Of a DNA stretch of 64,000 bases, positions 44,493 through 52,978 are shown piece after piece. Numbering within the stretch: position 1 is the first letter of the stretch; the number at the start of each line of letters is the position of its first letter. The notes beneath the pieces were generated by a model. The model did no database searches. It was not told the DNA's origin and saw nothing but the letters and a program-made list of their open reading frames with translations. The stretch is from Desulfonispora thiosulfatigenes DSM 11270 (GTDB taxonomy: Bacteria > Bacillota > Peptococcia > Peptococcales > Desulfonisporaceae): assembly GCF_900176035.1 (NCBI RefSeq), contig NZ_FWWT01000006.1:1-64000 (forward strand). Reading direction: 5' to 3'. The position numbers and the translations under genes are program-made.

Positions 44493-45224
44493 TTATCTTT
44501 TTGTTGGAGATCCCAAAATAGCTACATACTGATTAACCAGAACAAACCTATTATCTTGCCAGCTTAATGTATTCAAAACATACCCCAAAGAATCTGCATT
44601 GTATCTTCCAGCTATTTTTTGATATGCTAACAGCTCATATGCTTTATTTGAATCAAAATCTACAGGATACAAGCCGCTTAATGGATTTACAAATCCTGTA
44701 ATTGGATTCTTAAGTTTACCGTCCTCGTTATATATTTCATTTAGATAATCTGCTCCCTTATTGGATATATCTATAATGTATTTTTCATTATTGTTCTTGC
44801 TAATAACTTCAACCTTGTAGTTGTTCTTGTAATTAACATCATATTTATATTGCTCGTTATATACATTAAAATCAAACAATAATTTTGCTATATTGTTCAT
44901 AAAGGAATAAATGTAGTAGTTCATTATTCCCCCGCTACCACCTGTTGCAATACTTATCAAAATATCATCTACACCATTTCCAGTAAAATCCCCCAAAAAT
45001 AATGTTGGATTATATCCTGTATTATCTGCAAGTGGTACACTCACAAATCTTCCTGTCCTTCCATCCTGAATTAAAAGTATTATATTCTGAATAAAAGGAC
45101 TACTTGGGGTCTTTACACCGGTTAAATACACATTATCAGGGATTCTATCACCATTTACATCCCCTCTAGCAAAAGCGACAATGCTAGGATTCATCATATT
45201 AGCCATAAAATAATGATTATTCAT
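44493..45224 (-). CDS. FG-GAP/VCBS-like repeat protein (243 aa)
   Basis: Beta-propeller-like repeats with calcium-type loops: ARGDVNGDRIPDNVYLTG (DxNxDxxxD) and LGDFTGNGVDDILISIATGG. Such proteins in clostridia resemble spore-associated proteins, but I do not know the function. I start at 45224 (MNNHYFMANMM) since AAAGGAGCCAAT precedes; the frame opens at 45239. There is no classical signal peptide. It lies inside the duplicated segment region and seems intact. Confidence 0.72.
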   Translation of the reverse strand: MNNHYFMANMMNPSIVAFARGDVNGDRIPDNVYLTGVKTPSSPFIQNIILLIQDGRTGRFVSVPLADNTGYNPTLFLGDFTGNGVDDILISIATGGSGGIMNYYIYSFMNNIAKLLFDFNVYNEQYKYDVNYKNNYKVEVISKNNNEKYIIDISNKGADYLNEIYNEDGKLKNPITGFVNPLSGLYPVDFDSNKAYELLAYQKIAGRYNADSLGYVLNTLSWQDNRFVLVNQYVAILGSPTKR

Positions 45225-45324
45225 ATTGGCTCCTTTCATTATAAGCTATCATATAATATCTTATGACCTAAAAAGCAAACTTGCCACTTCCTTTAATTTT
45301 TATAATGCTGCTATGATAGATATA

Positions 45325-45409
45325 ATTATGGTCACAGACCATCACGAATACTAAATACTAATATTTAATTCATCAAAAAATGCACAAACTTATCTAAGTT
45401 TGTGCATTT
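45325..45409 (+). pseudogene. Residual 3' end of a second cupin copy with its terminator
   Basis: ACCATCACGAATACTAAATACT (45338-45359) corresponds to the last codons of the cupin gene (43508-43529). It is followed by a palindrome TGCACAAACTTA-TC-TAAGTTTGTGCA (45381-45406), the sister of that gene's terminator. Nothing more of the cupin remains. Confidence 0.7.
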
Positions 45410-45419
45410 AAGTTGTTAA

Positions 45420-46058
45420 TTATTTTTTCTTGTTTAAAAAAGGTACATCCTTTTTTCTCACTTCTTGCATGGTAGCCGTTTCTCCATGTCCTGGATAGAT
45501 TATAGTTTCATCTGTCCATTGAGATACTTTATTAGAAATTGTTTTTTTTAATAAGATTTCACTACCTCCCGCTAAATCAGTTCTCCCTAAATCATCACTA
45601 AAGATAGTATCACCTGTAAAAATTACATTTGTATCATTAACTTTAAGACAAATCCCCCCAGGAGTATGCCCCGGAGTATGTATTACAGATAATTTTAGGT
45701 TACCTAAATTAATTATATCTCCATCGGATAAAACTATATCCGGAGTAATAGAAATAAGATTGCTATGCATAGTCGTTGATTGGTTTATTTCAGGGTCACC
45801 TAGGCCCTCCAATTCTTTTTTATGTGCATAAATGGGACAATTGTATTTCTTTTTTAACCCATTGGCTACACTTGTATGATCATAATGATAGTGGGTTAAG
45901 ACTATTCCCTTTAGTTGCAATTTATTCTTATCAAGATATTTAACAATTGTTTTTTTTCCATCCCCCGGATCTATTATTAGGGCTTCGTTTATACCTTCCT
46001 CATGGATTATATAAGCATTTGCTTCATGGATTCCTACAGTCATTTTTTTAATAATCAT
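45420..46058 (-). CDS. Metallo-beta-lactamase-fold hydrolase (glyoxalase II-like)
   Basis: A di-metal hydrolase of the glyoxalase II/MBL type. Metal ligands: THYHYDHT (HxHxDH, about residue 56), HTPGHTPGG, FTGDTIF and YPGHGE. At 212 residues it is the usual length of the short hydroxyacylglutathione-hydrolase-like family common in anaerobes. It starts MIIKKMTVGIHEANAY behind AGGAG. The substrate is uncertain: thioesters or persulfides are typical. A decayed partial copy exists at 43623-43830. Confidence 0.9.
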   Translation of the reverse strand: MIIKKMTVGIHEANAYIIHEEGINEALIIDPGDGKKTIVKYLDKNKLQLKGIVLTHYHYDHTSVANGLKKKYNCPIYAHKKELEGLGDPEINQSTTMHSNLISITPDIVLSDGDIINLGNLKLSVIHTPGHTPGGICLKVNDTNVIFTGDTIFSDDLGRTDLAGGSEILLKKTISNKVSQWTDETIIYPGHGETATMQEVRKKDVPFLNKKK

Positions 46059-46105
46059 TGATAACTCCTCTTATATTATGTTTTAAAATATTACTTTCTC
46101 TTAAG

Positions 46106-47080
46106 CTATATTATCCTATTTTTCCCATTTACCTTTGCTTTATATAAATTCTCATCTGCTCTTTTAATAAATTCCTCTAAAGATTCTCCTTGATACTGAT
46201 ATACTCCTCCACTAGTAGTTACATTGTAACCATCTTCAAAATAATGATTTTCAATACTTTTTCTTATTCTCTCTGATACAGTAATAGCATCTTTTAGATA
46301 AGTATTAGAATAAACAATAATAAATTCCTCTCCACCGTATCTGCCGACAAAGTCAGTATCTCTTACTTCTTGTTTTATAATATTCCCTATTTCTTTTAAA
46401 ACCCGATCTCCAAAAACATGTCCTTTGGTATCGTTAATTTTCTTAAAATTATCAATATCTAAAATAGCTATCGCTAAAGGCTTTGGGCACTTTAAGACTT
46501 TATCTATTTCTGCCTTTAAATGTTCCATCAAAACTTCACGCCTATTTAAATTTGTTAATCCATCATTATTAACTTTAGTATATAGCATTCTGTTTATTTC
46601 CATTAATTTGAATTCTGCTTCCTTTTTTTCAGTTACATCAAATACAATTCCTGAAAGAAAAATAGGTTTACCTAATTCATCATAGCGCGTAATCTTTCCT
46701 CGATCATAGTACCATTTATAACAGCCTTGCTTAGTTTTTATACGGTATTCTACTTCATAAACATCAGTTTCACCTGATAAATGAGAAATCATACAATTCA
46801 TTACGTTTTGATAATCATCTGGATGAATTTTATCTGTAAAAAATTCATAGCCCATTCTCTCTGGAATTTCATCTTTACTATAATTTAAAGTAGTTATTTT
46901 CAAAGCATTACATGTTACAATATTTGCTTTTACATTCCAGTACCAATGACCTAAATTACCTGTCCATGGAAATTTTAATTTTACTTCTTGTTCCTTTTCT
47001 TTAAGTAAAACTTCATTTAAAAGCTTTACTTCTTCTATTATTTGAATAAGTTGATCCTTAGTAAGTTTACTATAATCCAC
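46106..47080 (-). CDS. PAS-GGDEF diguanylate cyclase
   Basis: The enzyme makes cyclic di-GMP. After a short helical N-terminus comes a PAS domain with its PAC motif (about 35-155; WYWNVKANIVTCNAL, YEVEYRIKTKQGCYKWYYDRG), then a GGDEF domain with DGLTNLNRREVL, ILDIDNFKKINDTKGH and the active loop GRYGGEEF (about residue 255). The start may be the GTG at 47080, with GGGG eight bases upstream, or an earlier GTG at 47101. There is no transmembrane segment, so it is soluble. Confidence 0.92.
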   Translation of the reverse strand: MDYSKLTKDQLIQIIEEVKLLNEVLLKEKEQEVKLKFPWTGNLGHWYWNVKANIVTCNALKITTLNYSKDEIPERMGYEFFTDKIHPDDYQNVMNCMISHLSGETDVYEVEYRIKTKQGCYKWYYDRGKITRYDELGKPIFLSGIVFDVTEKKEAEFKLMEINRMLYTKVNNDGLTNLNRREVLMEHLKAEIDKVLKCPKPLAIAILDIDNFKKINDTKGHVFGDRVLKEIGNIIKQEVRDTDFVGRYGGEEFIIVYSNTYLKDAITVSERIRKSIENHYFEDGYNVTTSGGVYQYQGESLEEFIKRADENLYKAKVNGKNRII

Positions 47081-47258
47081 TTTTTCATCCCCTTGTACCA
47101 CTCAATTTTCTTTGAAATTGTATTAATAATAAATATTTATTTACGTCCTACGAAAATTTGAAACTTTTTTCGTAGTATATGTAAGTATTCCCTTTTAAAT
47201 TTATCTTTCCTGCTTTAGACGTTTTTATTCGATGTACTAAATCATAAATTAAATAACT

Positions 47259-47294
47259 ACAACCCTAGATAAAAATTCAGTTATCTAGGGTTGT
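47259..47294. terminator. Terminator downstream of the coat gene pair
   Basis: ACAACCCTAGATAA pairs with TTATCTAGGGTTGT (14 bp) around an 8-base loop. It follows the CotF-like gene end by 35 bp. Confidence 0.75.
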
Positions 47295-47328
47295 TAAAGA
47301 AGATAAATATTTAATTACATTATACTAG

Positions 47329-47670
47329 TTATTGTAACTTACTAGACATTTCATTAGCTTTTTGTTTAGCTTGTTGAACTTGGTTAGAGGCAGCATCTTC
47401 CGTCTGGTACCAACCTTTTTGTTCCATAGCATTAAATACTTTATATTGAATGTCTTGGGCAGACTTAAAATTATTTATTAAGGTATTTCTTAAATTTGGG
47501 CAAGAGCTTTCCGTAATACCTGTACTATATGCAGAAATTACTTGTTTTTCCGTAGCTAAAATATCATTCATTAATTCTTGTTCTGAAAAACTTCCTGTAG
47601 AGCCAGAAGCGTTTTGTTGACTACTTTGTTGGTTACCCATAGATTGCATATTTCTATTATTAAAGTTCAT
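47329..47670 (-). CDS. Spore coat protein, CotF family
   Basis: The 113-residue protein has the Coat_F helical core: SEQELMNDILATEKQVISAY (about residue 29), then ESSCPNLRNTLINNF and QDIQYKVFNAMEQKGWYQTEDA. A low-complexity Asn/Gln/Ser N-terminus is typical. AAGGAGG precedes the ATG. It is the second of two coat genes, and shows the organism to be a sporulator. Confidence 0.92.
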   Translation of the reverse strand: MNFNNRNMQSMGNQQSSQQNASGSTGSFSEQELMNDILATEKQVISAYSTGITESSCPNLRNTLINNFKSAQDIQYKVFNAMEQKGWYQTEDAASNQVQQAKQKANEMSSKLQ

Positions 47671-47717
47671 TATTAAACCTCCTTGAAATAAATTATAGAC
47701 AAAAACTTAATGCAATA

Positions 47718-47957
47718 TTATTGATGTGATTCTAAATAGCTTTTTAATTGATTAAAGTTTTGTTTATGAGCATTAGCAGCTTCACTACATAATGATTTTA
47801 ATTGAGGATCTGTACAGTAGTTACTATATTGACTACACTTTTTATTCATTAATGATTCATAGTTTAATTGGTCATTAATTACTTTTAAATTCTTGTCTTT
47901 AATTTGAGGTTGTCCACTGTTTTGAGGTTGTCCACCCATATTCATGTTCATATTCAT
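47718..47957 (-). CDS. CotF-like small coat protein (79 aa)
   Basis: A Met/Asn/Gly start (MNMNMNMGGQPQNSG) is followed by a Coat_F-like segment with INDQLNYESLMNKKCSQYSN and LKSLCSEAANAHKQNFNQL. It is shorter than the partner gene, from which it is separated by 47 bp on the same strand. The two are probably expressed together late in sporulation, but no sigma-factor box is identified. GGGAGGTAGAGC precedes the ATG. Confidence 0.75.
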   Translation of the reverse strand: MNMNMNMGGQPQNSGQPQIKDKNLKVINDQLNYESLMNKKCSQYSNYCTDPQLKSLCSEAANAHKQNFNQLKSYLESHQ

Positions 47958-47973
47958 TTGCTCTACCTCCCAT

Positions 47974-48009
47974 GATTTTTTTCTTTACTACGATTTTTTT
48001 CTTTACTAC
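47974..48009. repeat. Two 18-bp direct repeats upstream of the coat genes
   Basis: GATTTTTTTCTTTACTAC occurs twice in tandem, starting 17 bp before the start codon of the small coat gene. It could be a leader or promoter duplication. Confidence 0.6.
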
Positions 48010-48479
48010 CACTAATATCGAGCATATAATAATCTAACTTACACTAATAAAGATAAGTTATTACCTGATCATAATCATAAGACTATGAAAAAGCAGTTAA
48101 TTACCCCTAATAATGATTCGTTCAACTATACATAATTTCTTTACAGCTGTATAAAACCACTTAGCTAGATACAACCATTAATTATTATCTAAAAGATAAT
48201 AACCTGCGAAACTAGGCATAATCTTAGCTCGACCCTACATAATAAATTGGGATCTCATTATAATCAAATAAATTCGACTATAATAAAACCTTTCTTTACC
48301 ACATAAAATCTCCCTCTATCTCTATACTAGCCATAGCTAGCTAATATAGGGATTTTGGCAAATATATACCATATGCTGGTATATATAATTGGCTCGATCA
48401 TTATATGCCCGACGTTATTAGAATAACCATTTAAACAAATTTTATGTTTCCACTTAATGTTAATCACCTTTATATTATC
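48010..48479. other. 470-bp intergenic region without a recognised gene
   Basis: AT-rich sequence with several short inverted repeats (for example ATATACCATATGCTGGTATAT, about 48363-48383, and a CCCTCTATCTCTATACTAG / CTAGCTAATATAGGG pair). No convincing coding frame. It may hold promoters for the coat genes. Confidence 0.5.
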
Positions 48480-49709
48480 CTACCTCGTAAAGCTAAATAA
48501 TTCATATTCTGATCTCTCTTTATTAGAATATAAATCCCTTATTAATTGCCCTGCAATAATTGCATATAGAATTCCATTAGAGCCATATCCTAAAGAAAAA
48601 TAACAATTAGGCATGTGCTGATATTCACCAATATAAGGTAATCCATCTTTAGTCACAGCAAATATTCCACTAAATTTATATTCAACTTCTATATCATCAA
48701 TTAGAGGAAAATAAGATTTTAATTTTTTAAGTAAACTATCATATTTTAAGGTAGCTGCTATATCATCATTAGATAAATTAGCAATTTTGCTAGTATCTTT
48801 ACCTAATTCCTCATCTTCACCACCTATGATAATTCTATTGTCGCCTGTAGTCCGTAAATATATATATGGGTCATTATCGTCTCTAATTATGCATTTGTTA
48901 TTCCAACCGGCAAAATTTTTAATAGGTTTAGTTACAATTGTAAAGGTTCGAGACATATCTGCTATTTTTCCATGTATATAATCTTTACCTTCATAACCCG
49001 CTGCAATAATCACCTTTTTTGCTTTTATTTTATAATTATTATTAGTTTCTAAGTTTACGTACTTATCTTGCGGGGAGATTTTAATTATCTCCGTATTTTC
49101 AAATACTTTTAGTCCATTTTTAACCTCTTTAGAAATCAAAGCATGAGTAAATCTATACGGATTAATGCTAGCAGCTCCTGAATTTGAGTAAATTCCAGCT
49201 TCAATAGGAAAAGAAAATTTTTCTTTTGCTTGTTCTTTATCTAAAAATTTTACATCTAATCCATGTTTTTTTCGTAAATCAAATTCTTTTTTTAGGTATG
49301 AAACTTGTGAAGCATTATTGGTATAATACAAACTTTCTTCTAGGGAAAAATCACAATCTTCTTCTAAATTATTTATTATTTTTTCAATTTCATAAACAGC
49401 ATTTTCACAAAGTTTAAAGCATTTTGCGGCCTTATCTTCCCCTATCATGCTTTTAAGTCCATATAAATCTATATCTATTTCATATTGTAAAATAGAAGTT
49501 GAAGCCCTAGTACTTCCATACCCTATTATATTTTTATCTACCATAACCGTTTTAACTCCAGCTTGATTAAGATAATGCGCAGCAATTGCCCCAGTTATGC
49601 CTGCTCCGATTACTAATACATCACATTCTATGTCCTCACTCAAATAGGAATATTTATTTGGTATTTTATCTATACTCGTCCACAGCATATTACCTGATAC
49701 TAAATTCAT
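48480..49709 (-). CDS. FAD-dependent oxidoreductase (DAO family)
   Basis: An FAD enzyme related to glycine/D-amino-acid oxidases. Rossmann motif CDVLVIGAGITGAIAAHYL (about residue 30), the second FAD loop GSTRASTSILQYEID (about 66), and the C-terminal GLPYIGEYQHMPNCYFSLGYGSNGI support this. It has no Rieske or Fe-S extension. I start at 49709 (MNLVSGNMLW) with TGGAGGACGAAACT upstream; the frame opens at 49724. The substrate is unknown. It stands alone between the coat region and rnz. Confidence 0.85.
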   Translation of the reverse strand: MNLVSGNMLWTSIDKIPNKYSYLSEDIECDVLVIGAGITGAIAAHYLNQAGVKTVMVDKNIIGYGSTRASTSILQYEIDIDLYGLKSMIGEDKAAKCFKLCENAVYEIEKIINNLEEDCDFSLEESLYYTNNASQVSYLKKEFDLRKKHGLDVKFLDKEQAKEKFSFPIEAGIYSNSGAASINPYRFTHALISKEVKNGLKVFENTEIIKISPQDKYVNLETNNNYKIKAKKVIIAAGYEGKDYIHGKIADMSRTFTIVTKPIKNFAGWNNKCIIRDDNDPYIYLRTTGDNRIIIGGEDEELGKDTSKIANLSNDDIAATLKYDSLLKKLKSYFPLIDDIEVEYKFSGIFAVTKDGLPYIGEYQHMPNCYFSLGYGSNGILYAIIAGQLIRDLYSNKERSEYELFSFTR

Positions 49710-49899
49710 AGTTTCGTCCTCCATTTATTAGGGAAAATATTAAATTATGTTTTAATAAAAAAAGAATAAAATAGATAGTAAAACTCACATCTATTTTATC
49801 CTTAATTATAAATAATATTATTTTAATCATTAACTATTGGAATTCGTTCATCAACTCCAATAACCTCCATAATCTCTATGACTAATTAATTATTTTATA

Positions 49900-50862
49900 C
49901 TACTCTTCTTCAAAGGTTAAGGACTTAAAAAATCCATCGTATCCAATAATTGTGTTTTTAAAAATGCTTTCAGCATTTACTTTATATTCTTCAGGCTCAT
50001 TGATAGCTGGGCTAAAATGGGTCAGTAATAGTTCTGCTACTTTTCCTTTATCCGCTAATTCAGCTGCTTCAGAAAAGGTCATATGTTTATTTTTAATAGC
50101 TTTATGTAGGTCATTATTATCCCCATAGGTTCCTTCGCAAATGAATAAATCACTATCTTTGATAAATTCAGCAATAGTATCTAAGGGTCTGGTATCTGTA
50201 ATATAGCTTAATTTTATCCCTTTTCTTTTTTCTCCTAAAACCATGTAGGGTTCATACATTTTGTTTTGATAATTTACAGCTTCACCTGTTTGTAGTTTTT
50301 GCCATATTTTTTTAGGTACCTGATTACTTGTAGCCTTTTCAGGAGAAAATTTAGGTCTTCTAAAGACATAAAAATTATAACCTAAACATGGCAAGGAATG
50401 GTCAAGTTCTAAGGCCTCAATCATAATGTTTTCCGTCGAAAAGTCCTTCTCATTTACTTGTCTTAATTGTTTACTATTTGCTAATAGATCAAGACTTAAA
50501 TAATTTTTAGGATTTTCTATTATATTTATTTCATACGGAAGTCCTGAAACAGCTACCATGAGTCCGTTTATAATTTCTTCTATACCAGAAGGGCCTATTA
50601 TCGTAATTGGTTCTATTCTTCCACTATTTCCAAGGGTTGAAAGAAGTCCCGGTAGGCCAAAAAGATGATCCCCATGAGCATGCGTTATACATATTATATC
50701 TAAAGCTTTAAAGCCTGTTTTCATAATTTTCATCGCAACTTGGGTACCTTCTCCACAATCTATTAAAATTTTTCTTCCCTTATAATTCATTAGAAGGGAA
50801 GATAAATACCTATTTGGCATGGGCATTCCTCCTCCGCTTCCAAGCAAAGTTATATTAAGCAC
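49900..50862 (-). CDS. rnz: Ribonuclease Z
   Basis: RNase Z cuts the 3' trailer of tRNA precursors. The 320-residue MBL-fold protein has GSGGGMPMPNRYLSS, the metal site THAHGDHLFGLPGL (about residue 58), YITDTRP, CEGTYGD and LLTHFSPAI, all family features. The start is ambiguous: the frame opens at 50871, but AAAGGATGATTTTA before GTG CTT AAT at 50862 would give the usual MLNITLLG. It overlaps nothing and is followed by about 170 bp without a gene. It is 12 bp downstream of a HAD phosphatase gene. Confidence 0.93.
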   Translation of the reverse strand: MLNITLLGSGGGMPMPNRYLSSLLMNYKGRKILIDCGEGTQVAMKIMKTGFKALDIICITHAHGDHLFGLPGLLSTLGNSGRIEPITIIGPSGIEEIINGLMVAVSGLPYEINIIENPKNYLSLDLLANSKQLRQVNEKDFSTENIMIEALELDHSLPCLGYNFYVFRRPKFSPEKATSNQVPKKIWQKLQTGEAVNYQNKMYEPYMVLGEKRKGIKLSYITDTRPLDTIAEFIKDSDLFICEGTYGDNNDLHKAIKNKHMTFSEAAELADKGKVAELLLTHFSPAINEPEEYKVNAESIFKNTIIGYDGFFKSLTFEEE

Positions 50863-50874
50863 TAAAATCATCCT

Positions 50875-51519
50875 TTATAAATATTGTAAAAGTTCCATTG
50901 GATGCTCAATGAGGGCATCTGCTTTTTGTAGCATTTCTCTATCTCTAAAGCCCCAGGTAACTGCTATAGCTTTAATATTTGCATTATGTGCCGTCTCTAC
51001 ATCTACTTCACTATCACCGACAAATAGACATTCAGAAGGACTAACTTCAAGTTTTTCCATTATAATTTGTGCTCCCTTTGGGTCTGGTTTTTTAGCGATA
51101 TCTTTTCTATCCCCAATAATATATTTAATATCCCATTTCGATAAGTATTTTTTTGCTATTTCTTCAGTAATATTATGATCTTTATTAGTATTGACAGCTA
51201 TTTTAATATTTCTCTCATTTAACTCTTTTAATAAATCTTCCATACCTTCATAAAATTTAAAATCATAATCCCAGTGTGTTTTATATGTATCTAACATTTG
51301 CCTATAGAAATATTCTAAGGTTGTATAATCTCTATAAGTACTTGGTAACGCTCGAAAAACTAACTTTTTAATTCCATTACCAACAAAAGTTTTTACTGTA
51401 TCTACTTCATGGGTAGGTAGAGAATTTTCTTTTAATACTTTATTAAGTGAATAGGCGATTCCACCAACTGAGTCAAATAATGTACCATCTAAATCTAAAA
51501 TAACTGCTTTAATTTTCAT
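50875..51519 (-). CDS. HAD-family phosphatase (phosphoglycolate phosphatase-like)
   Basis: A haloacid-dehalogenase phosphatase. Motif I LDLDGTLFDS (about residue 8), motif II NTNKDHN, motif III lysine in KKPDPKGAQ and motif IV VGDSEVDVETA (about 160) are present. The cap is helical (subfamily I), as in Gph/PpaX. At 214 residues it is full length. It is the first of two genes with rnz. The substrate cannot be read from the sequence; phosphoglycolate or pyrophosphate are family examples. Confidence 0.88.
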   Translation of the reverse strand: MKIKAVILDLDGTLFDSVGGIAYSLNKVLKENSLPTHEVDTVKTFVGNGIKKLVFRALPSTYRDYTTLEYFYRQMLDTYKTHWDYDFKFYEGMEDLLKELNERNIKIAVNTNKDHNITEEIAKKYLSKWDIKYIIGDRKDIAKKPDPKGAQIIMEKLEVSPSECLFVGDSEVDVETAHNANIKAIAVTWGFRDREMLQKADALIEHPMELLQYL

Positions 51520-51579
51520 AATATCCCCCTTTATTATATGTTAAGTTTATTATATCACTAAAAATTATGCTTAAAAAAA

Positions 51580-51617
51580 AGCACCTCAATTTTATTCTTG
51601 CGAACTTTTGAGGTGCT
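51580..51617 (-). terminator. Rho-independent terminator of the PhnA-like gene
   Basis: AGCACCTCAA pairs with TTGAGGTGCT. On the minus strand it is followed by eight Ts. Confidence 0.85.
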
Positions 51618-51637
51618 CATTTTTTCTTTAAACTTAA

Positions 51638-51979
51638 TTATGCTTTTTTGACAAATTCAGATTTTAATTTCATAGCTCCAAAACCATCAATTTTACAATC
51701 AATATCATGGTCTCCATCAACTAATTTAATATTTTTTACTTTTGTTCCTATTTTGACAGATGATGAACTTCCCTTTACTTTCAGGTCTTTAATTACTGTT
51801 ATCGTATCACCATCATTTAAGATATTTCCATTTGCATCTTTGACAACCTTTTTATCACTAGTATTTTCTATTTCTGATTCTGCTGTCCACTCGTGGGCAC
51901 ATTCTGGACAAACTAAAAGAGTTCCATTATCGTAAGTATATTCTGAATTGCATTTTGGGCAATTTGGTAAAGTAAACAT
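51638..51979 (-). CDS. PhnA/YjdM-family zinc-ribbon protein
   Basis: PhnA/YjdM proteins were once named for phosphonate use but their function is unclear. The N-terminal zinc ribbon is [15 protein letters not shown]...[11 protein letters not shown] (two CxxC). It is followed by the SH3-like [21 protein letters not shown] and [19 protein letters not shown] blocks of the PhnA core. I start at 51979 ([10 protein letters not shown]) with GATGGAGGAAAAATT upstream; the frame opens at 52033. It is monocistronic with its own terminator. Confidence 0.92.
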   Translation of the reverse strand: MFTLPNCPKCNSEYTYDNGTLLVCPECAHEWTAESEIENTSDKKVVKDANGNILNDGDTITVIKDLKVKGSSSSVKIGTKVKNIKLVDGDHDIDCKIDGFGAMKLKSEFVKKA

Positions 51980-52063
51980 AATTTTTCCTCCATCCCTTAT
52001 TGGTAATGTTTCACACGGCTTATATACTATCATAGTTTGCTTTTTCAGACAAACAAGCTGAAC

Positions 52064-52112
52064 TATTTATTATTTATTATTTATTATTTATTATTTATTA
52101 TTTATTATTTAT
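52064..52112. repeat. Seven perfect 7-bp tandem repeats overlapping a gene end
   Basis: TATTTAT occurs seven times head to tail (52064-52112) without a mismatch. The stop codon and last codons of the Gx-transporter gene lie inside the array (52105-52112). It is a typical slippage-prone microsatellite. Confidence 0.9.
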
Positions 52113-52623
52113 AGCCAAGTTTATCTAAATGACTTTTAACTAATCCCGCTATGTATCCTGTTGAAATCCCTACGGGTATAGCTACTAAAAGCAAAAAGGG
52201 TAAATACAAGTAAATATTAAAAGTACTAATTAAAAGTGCTACCACAAATAATTGTGTAATATTATGGGTAATGGCGCCTATGATGCTCACACTAATTGGC
52301 GAAAAGACATTTTTGAATTTCAAAAATATACTCATTAAAAAAGTACTACTAAGAGCAGCTGATAAACTAATCAAAAAAGCAGGACCTGTAAAGGTGCCAC
52401 TCATTAAGGATCCCAAGATTACTCGTAAAATAGCCACGATTAAACCTTCTTTAAGTCCATATAACATCAAGGTAATTAGGGTAATTATATTAGCAAGCCC
52501 GAGCTTTGCACCTGGAATAGGAAAAGGATTAGGTAACATGGCTTCGACTAGATGTAGTACTAATGCTATAGAAACTAAAATTGCTAAAAATATTTGTTTT
52601 TTAATTTTACCTTGTAATTTCAT
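52105..52623 (-). CDS. Gx transporter-family membrane protein
   Basis: A small membrane protein of the Gx/heptaprenyl-diphosphate-synthase-component-I family, related to ECF substrate-binding proteins. The 172-residue product has about five hydrophobic segments, with the family motif LPNPFPIPGAKLGLANIITL (about residue 32). It overlaps the NusG-II gene by 17 bp. In anaerobes this pair usually sits next to rnf or apbE genes. Its cargo is unknown. The end falls in a 7-bp repeat array, so its last residues may vary. Confidence 0.85.
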   Translation of the reverse strand: MKLQGKIKKQIFLAILVSIALVLHLVEAMLPNPFPIPGAKLGLANIITLITLMLYGLKEGLIVAILRVILGSLMSGTFTGPAFLISLSAALSSTFLMSIFLKFKNVFSPISVSIIGAITHNITQLFVVALLISTFNIYLYLPFLLLVAIPVGISTGYIAGLVKSHLDKLGYK

Positions 52624-52978
52624 CTAGTTCATCCTCTTTTTCAATGCTGATACTCACTTGATTAGGCACGCATACTATACTTTGACCGCCCGTGCTAATG
52701 TGCCCTTGTTTGATACAAATTTTATCTTTACAAGGCGAAGAAATCATTTTAATTTTACCATTTTCCAGCCTTGCCCTTGAAATTCCCATTGGTCCAATAA
52801 AGTTAAATTCATTATTTCTGTCCTCTACTAATTCTATCTTTTGCTCTATTTCTCCTTTTACTCTTACCACAGCTATTTTATTTGCTGGTTCATTAGCTTT
52901 TCTTGCTTCTGCTAGCATAAAAAAAGCAAGGACTATCAATAAGAGAATCCCAATAAGTATTTTATCGCCTCTCTTCAT
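52607..52978 (-). CDS. NusG domain II-containing protein
   Basis: A small membrane-anchored protein (TM about 8-25) followed by a NusG_II domain (IGPMGISRARLENGKIKM, SPCKDKICIKQGHISTGGQSIVCVPNQV). The two short cysteine pairs are a known feature. It is found next to apbE in many Firmicutes; the role is unknown, perhaps with flavin transfer. I start at 52978 (MKRGDKILIGIL) with GAGGA upstream; the frame extends to a GTG at 52993. Confidence 0.85.
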   Translation of the reverse strand: MKRGDKILIGILLLIVLAFFMLAEARKANEPANKIAVVRVKGEIEQKIELVEDRNNEFNFIGPMGISRARLENGKIKMISSPCKDKICIKQGHISTGGQSIVCVPNQVSISIEKEDELDEITR

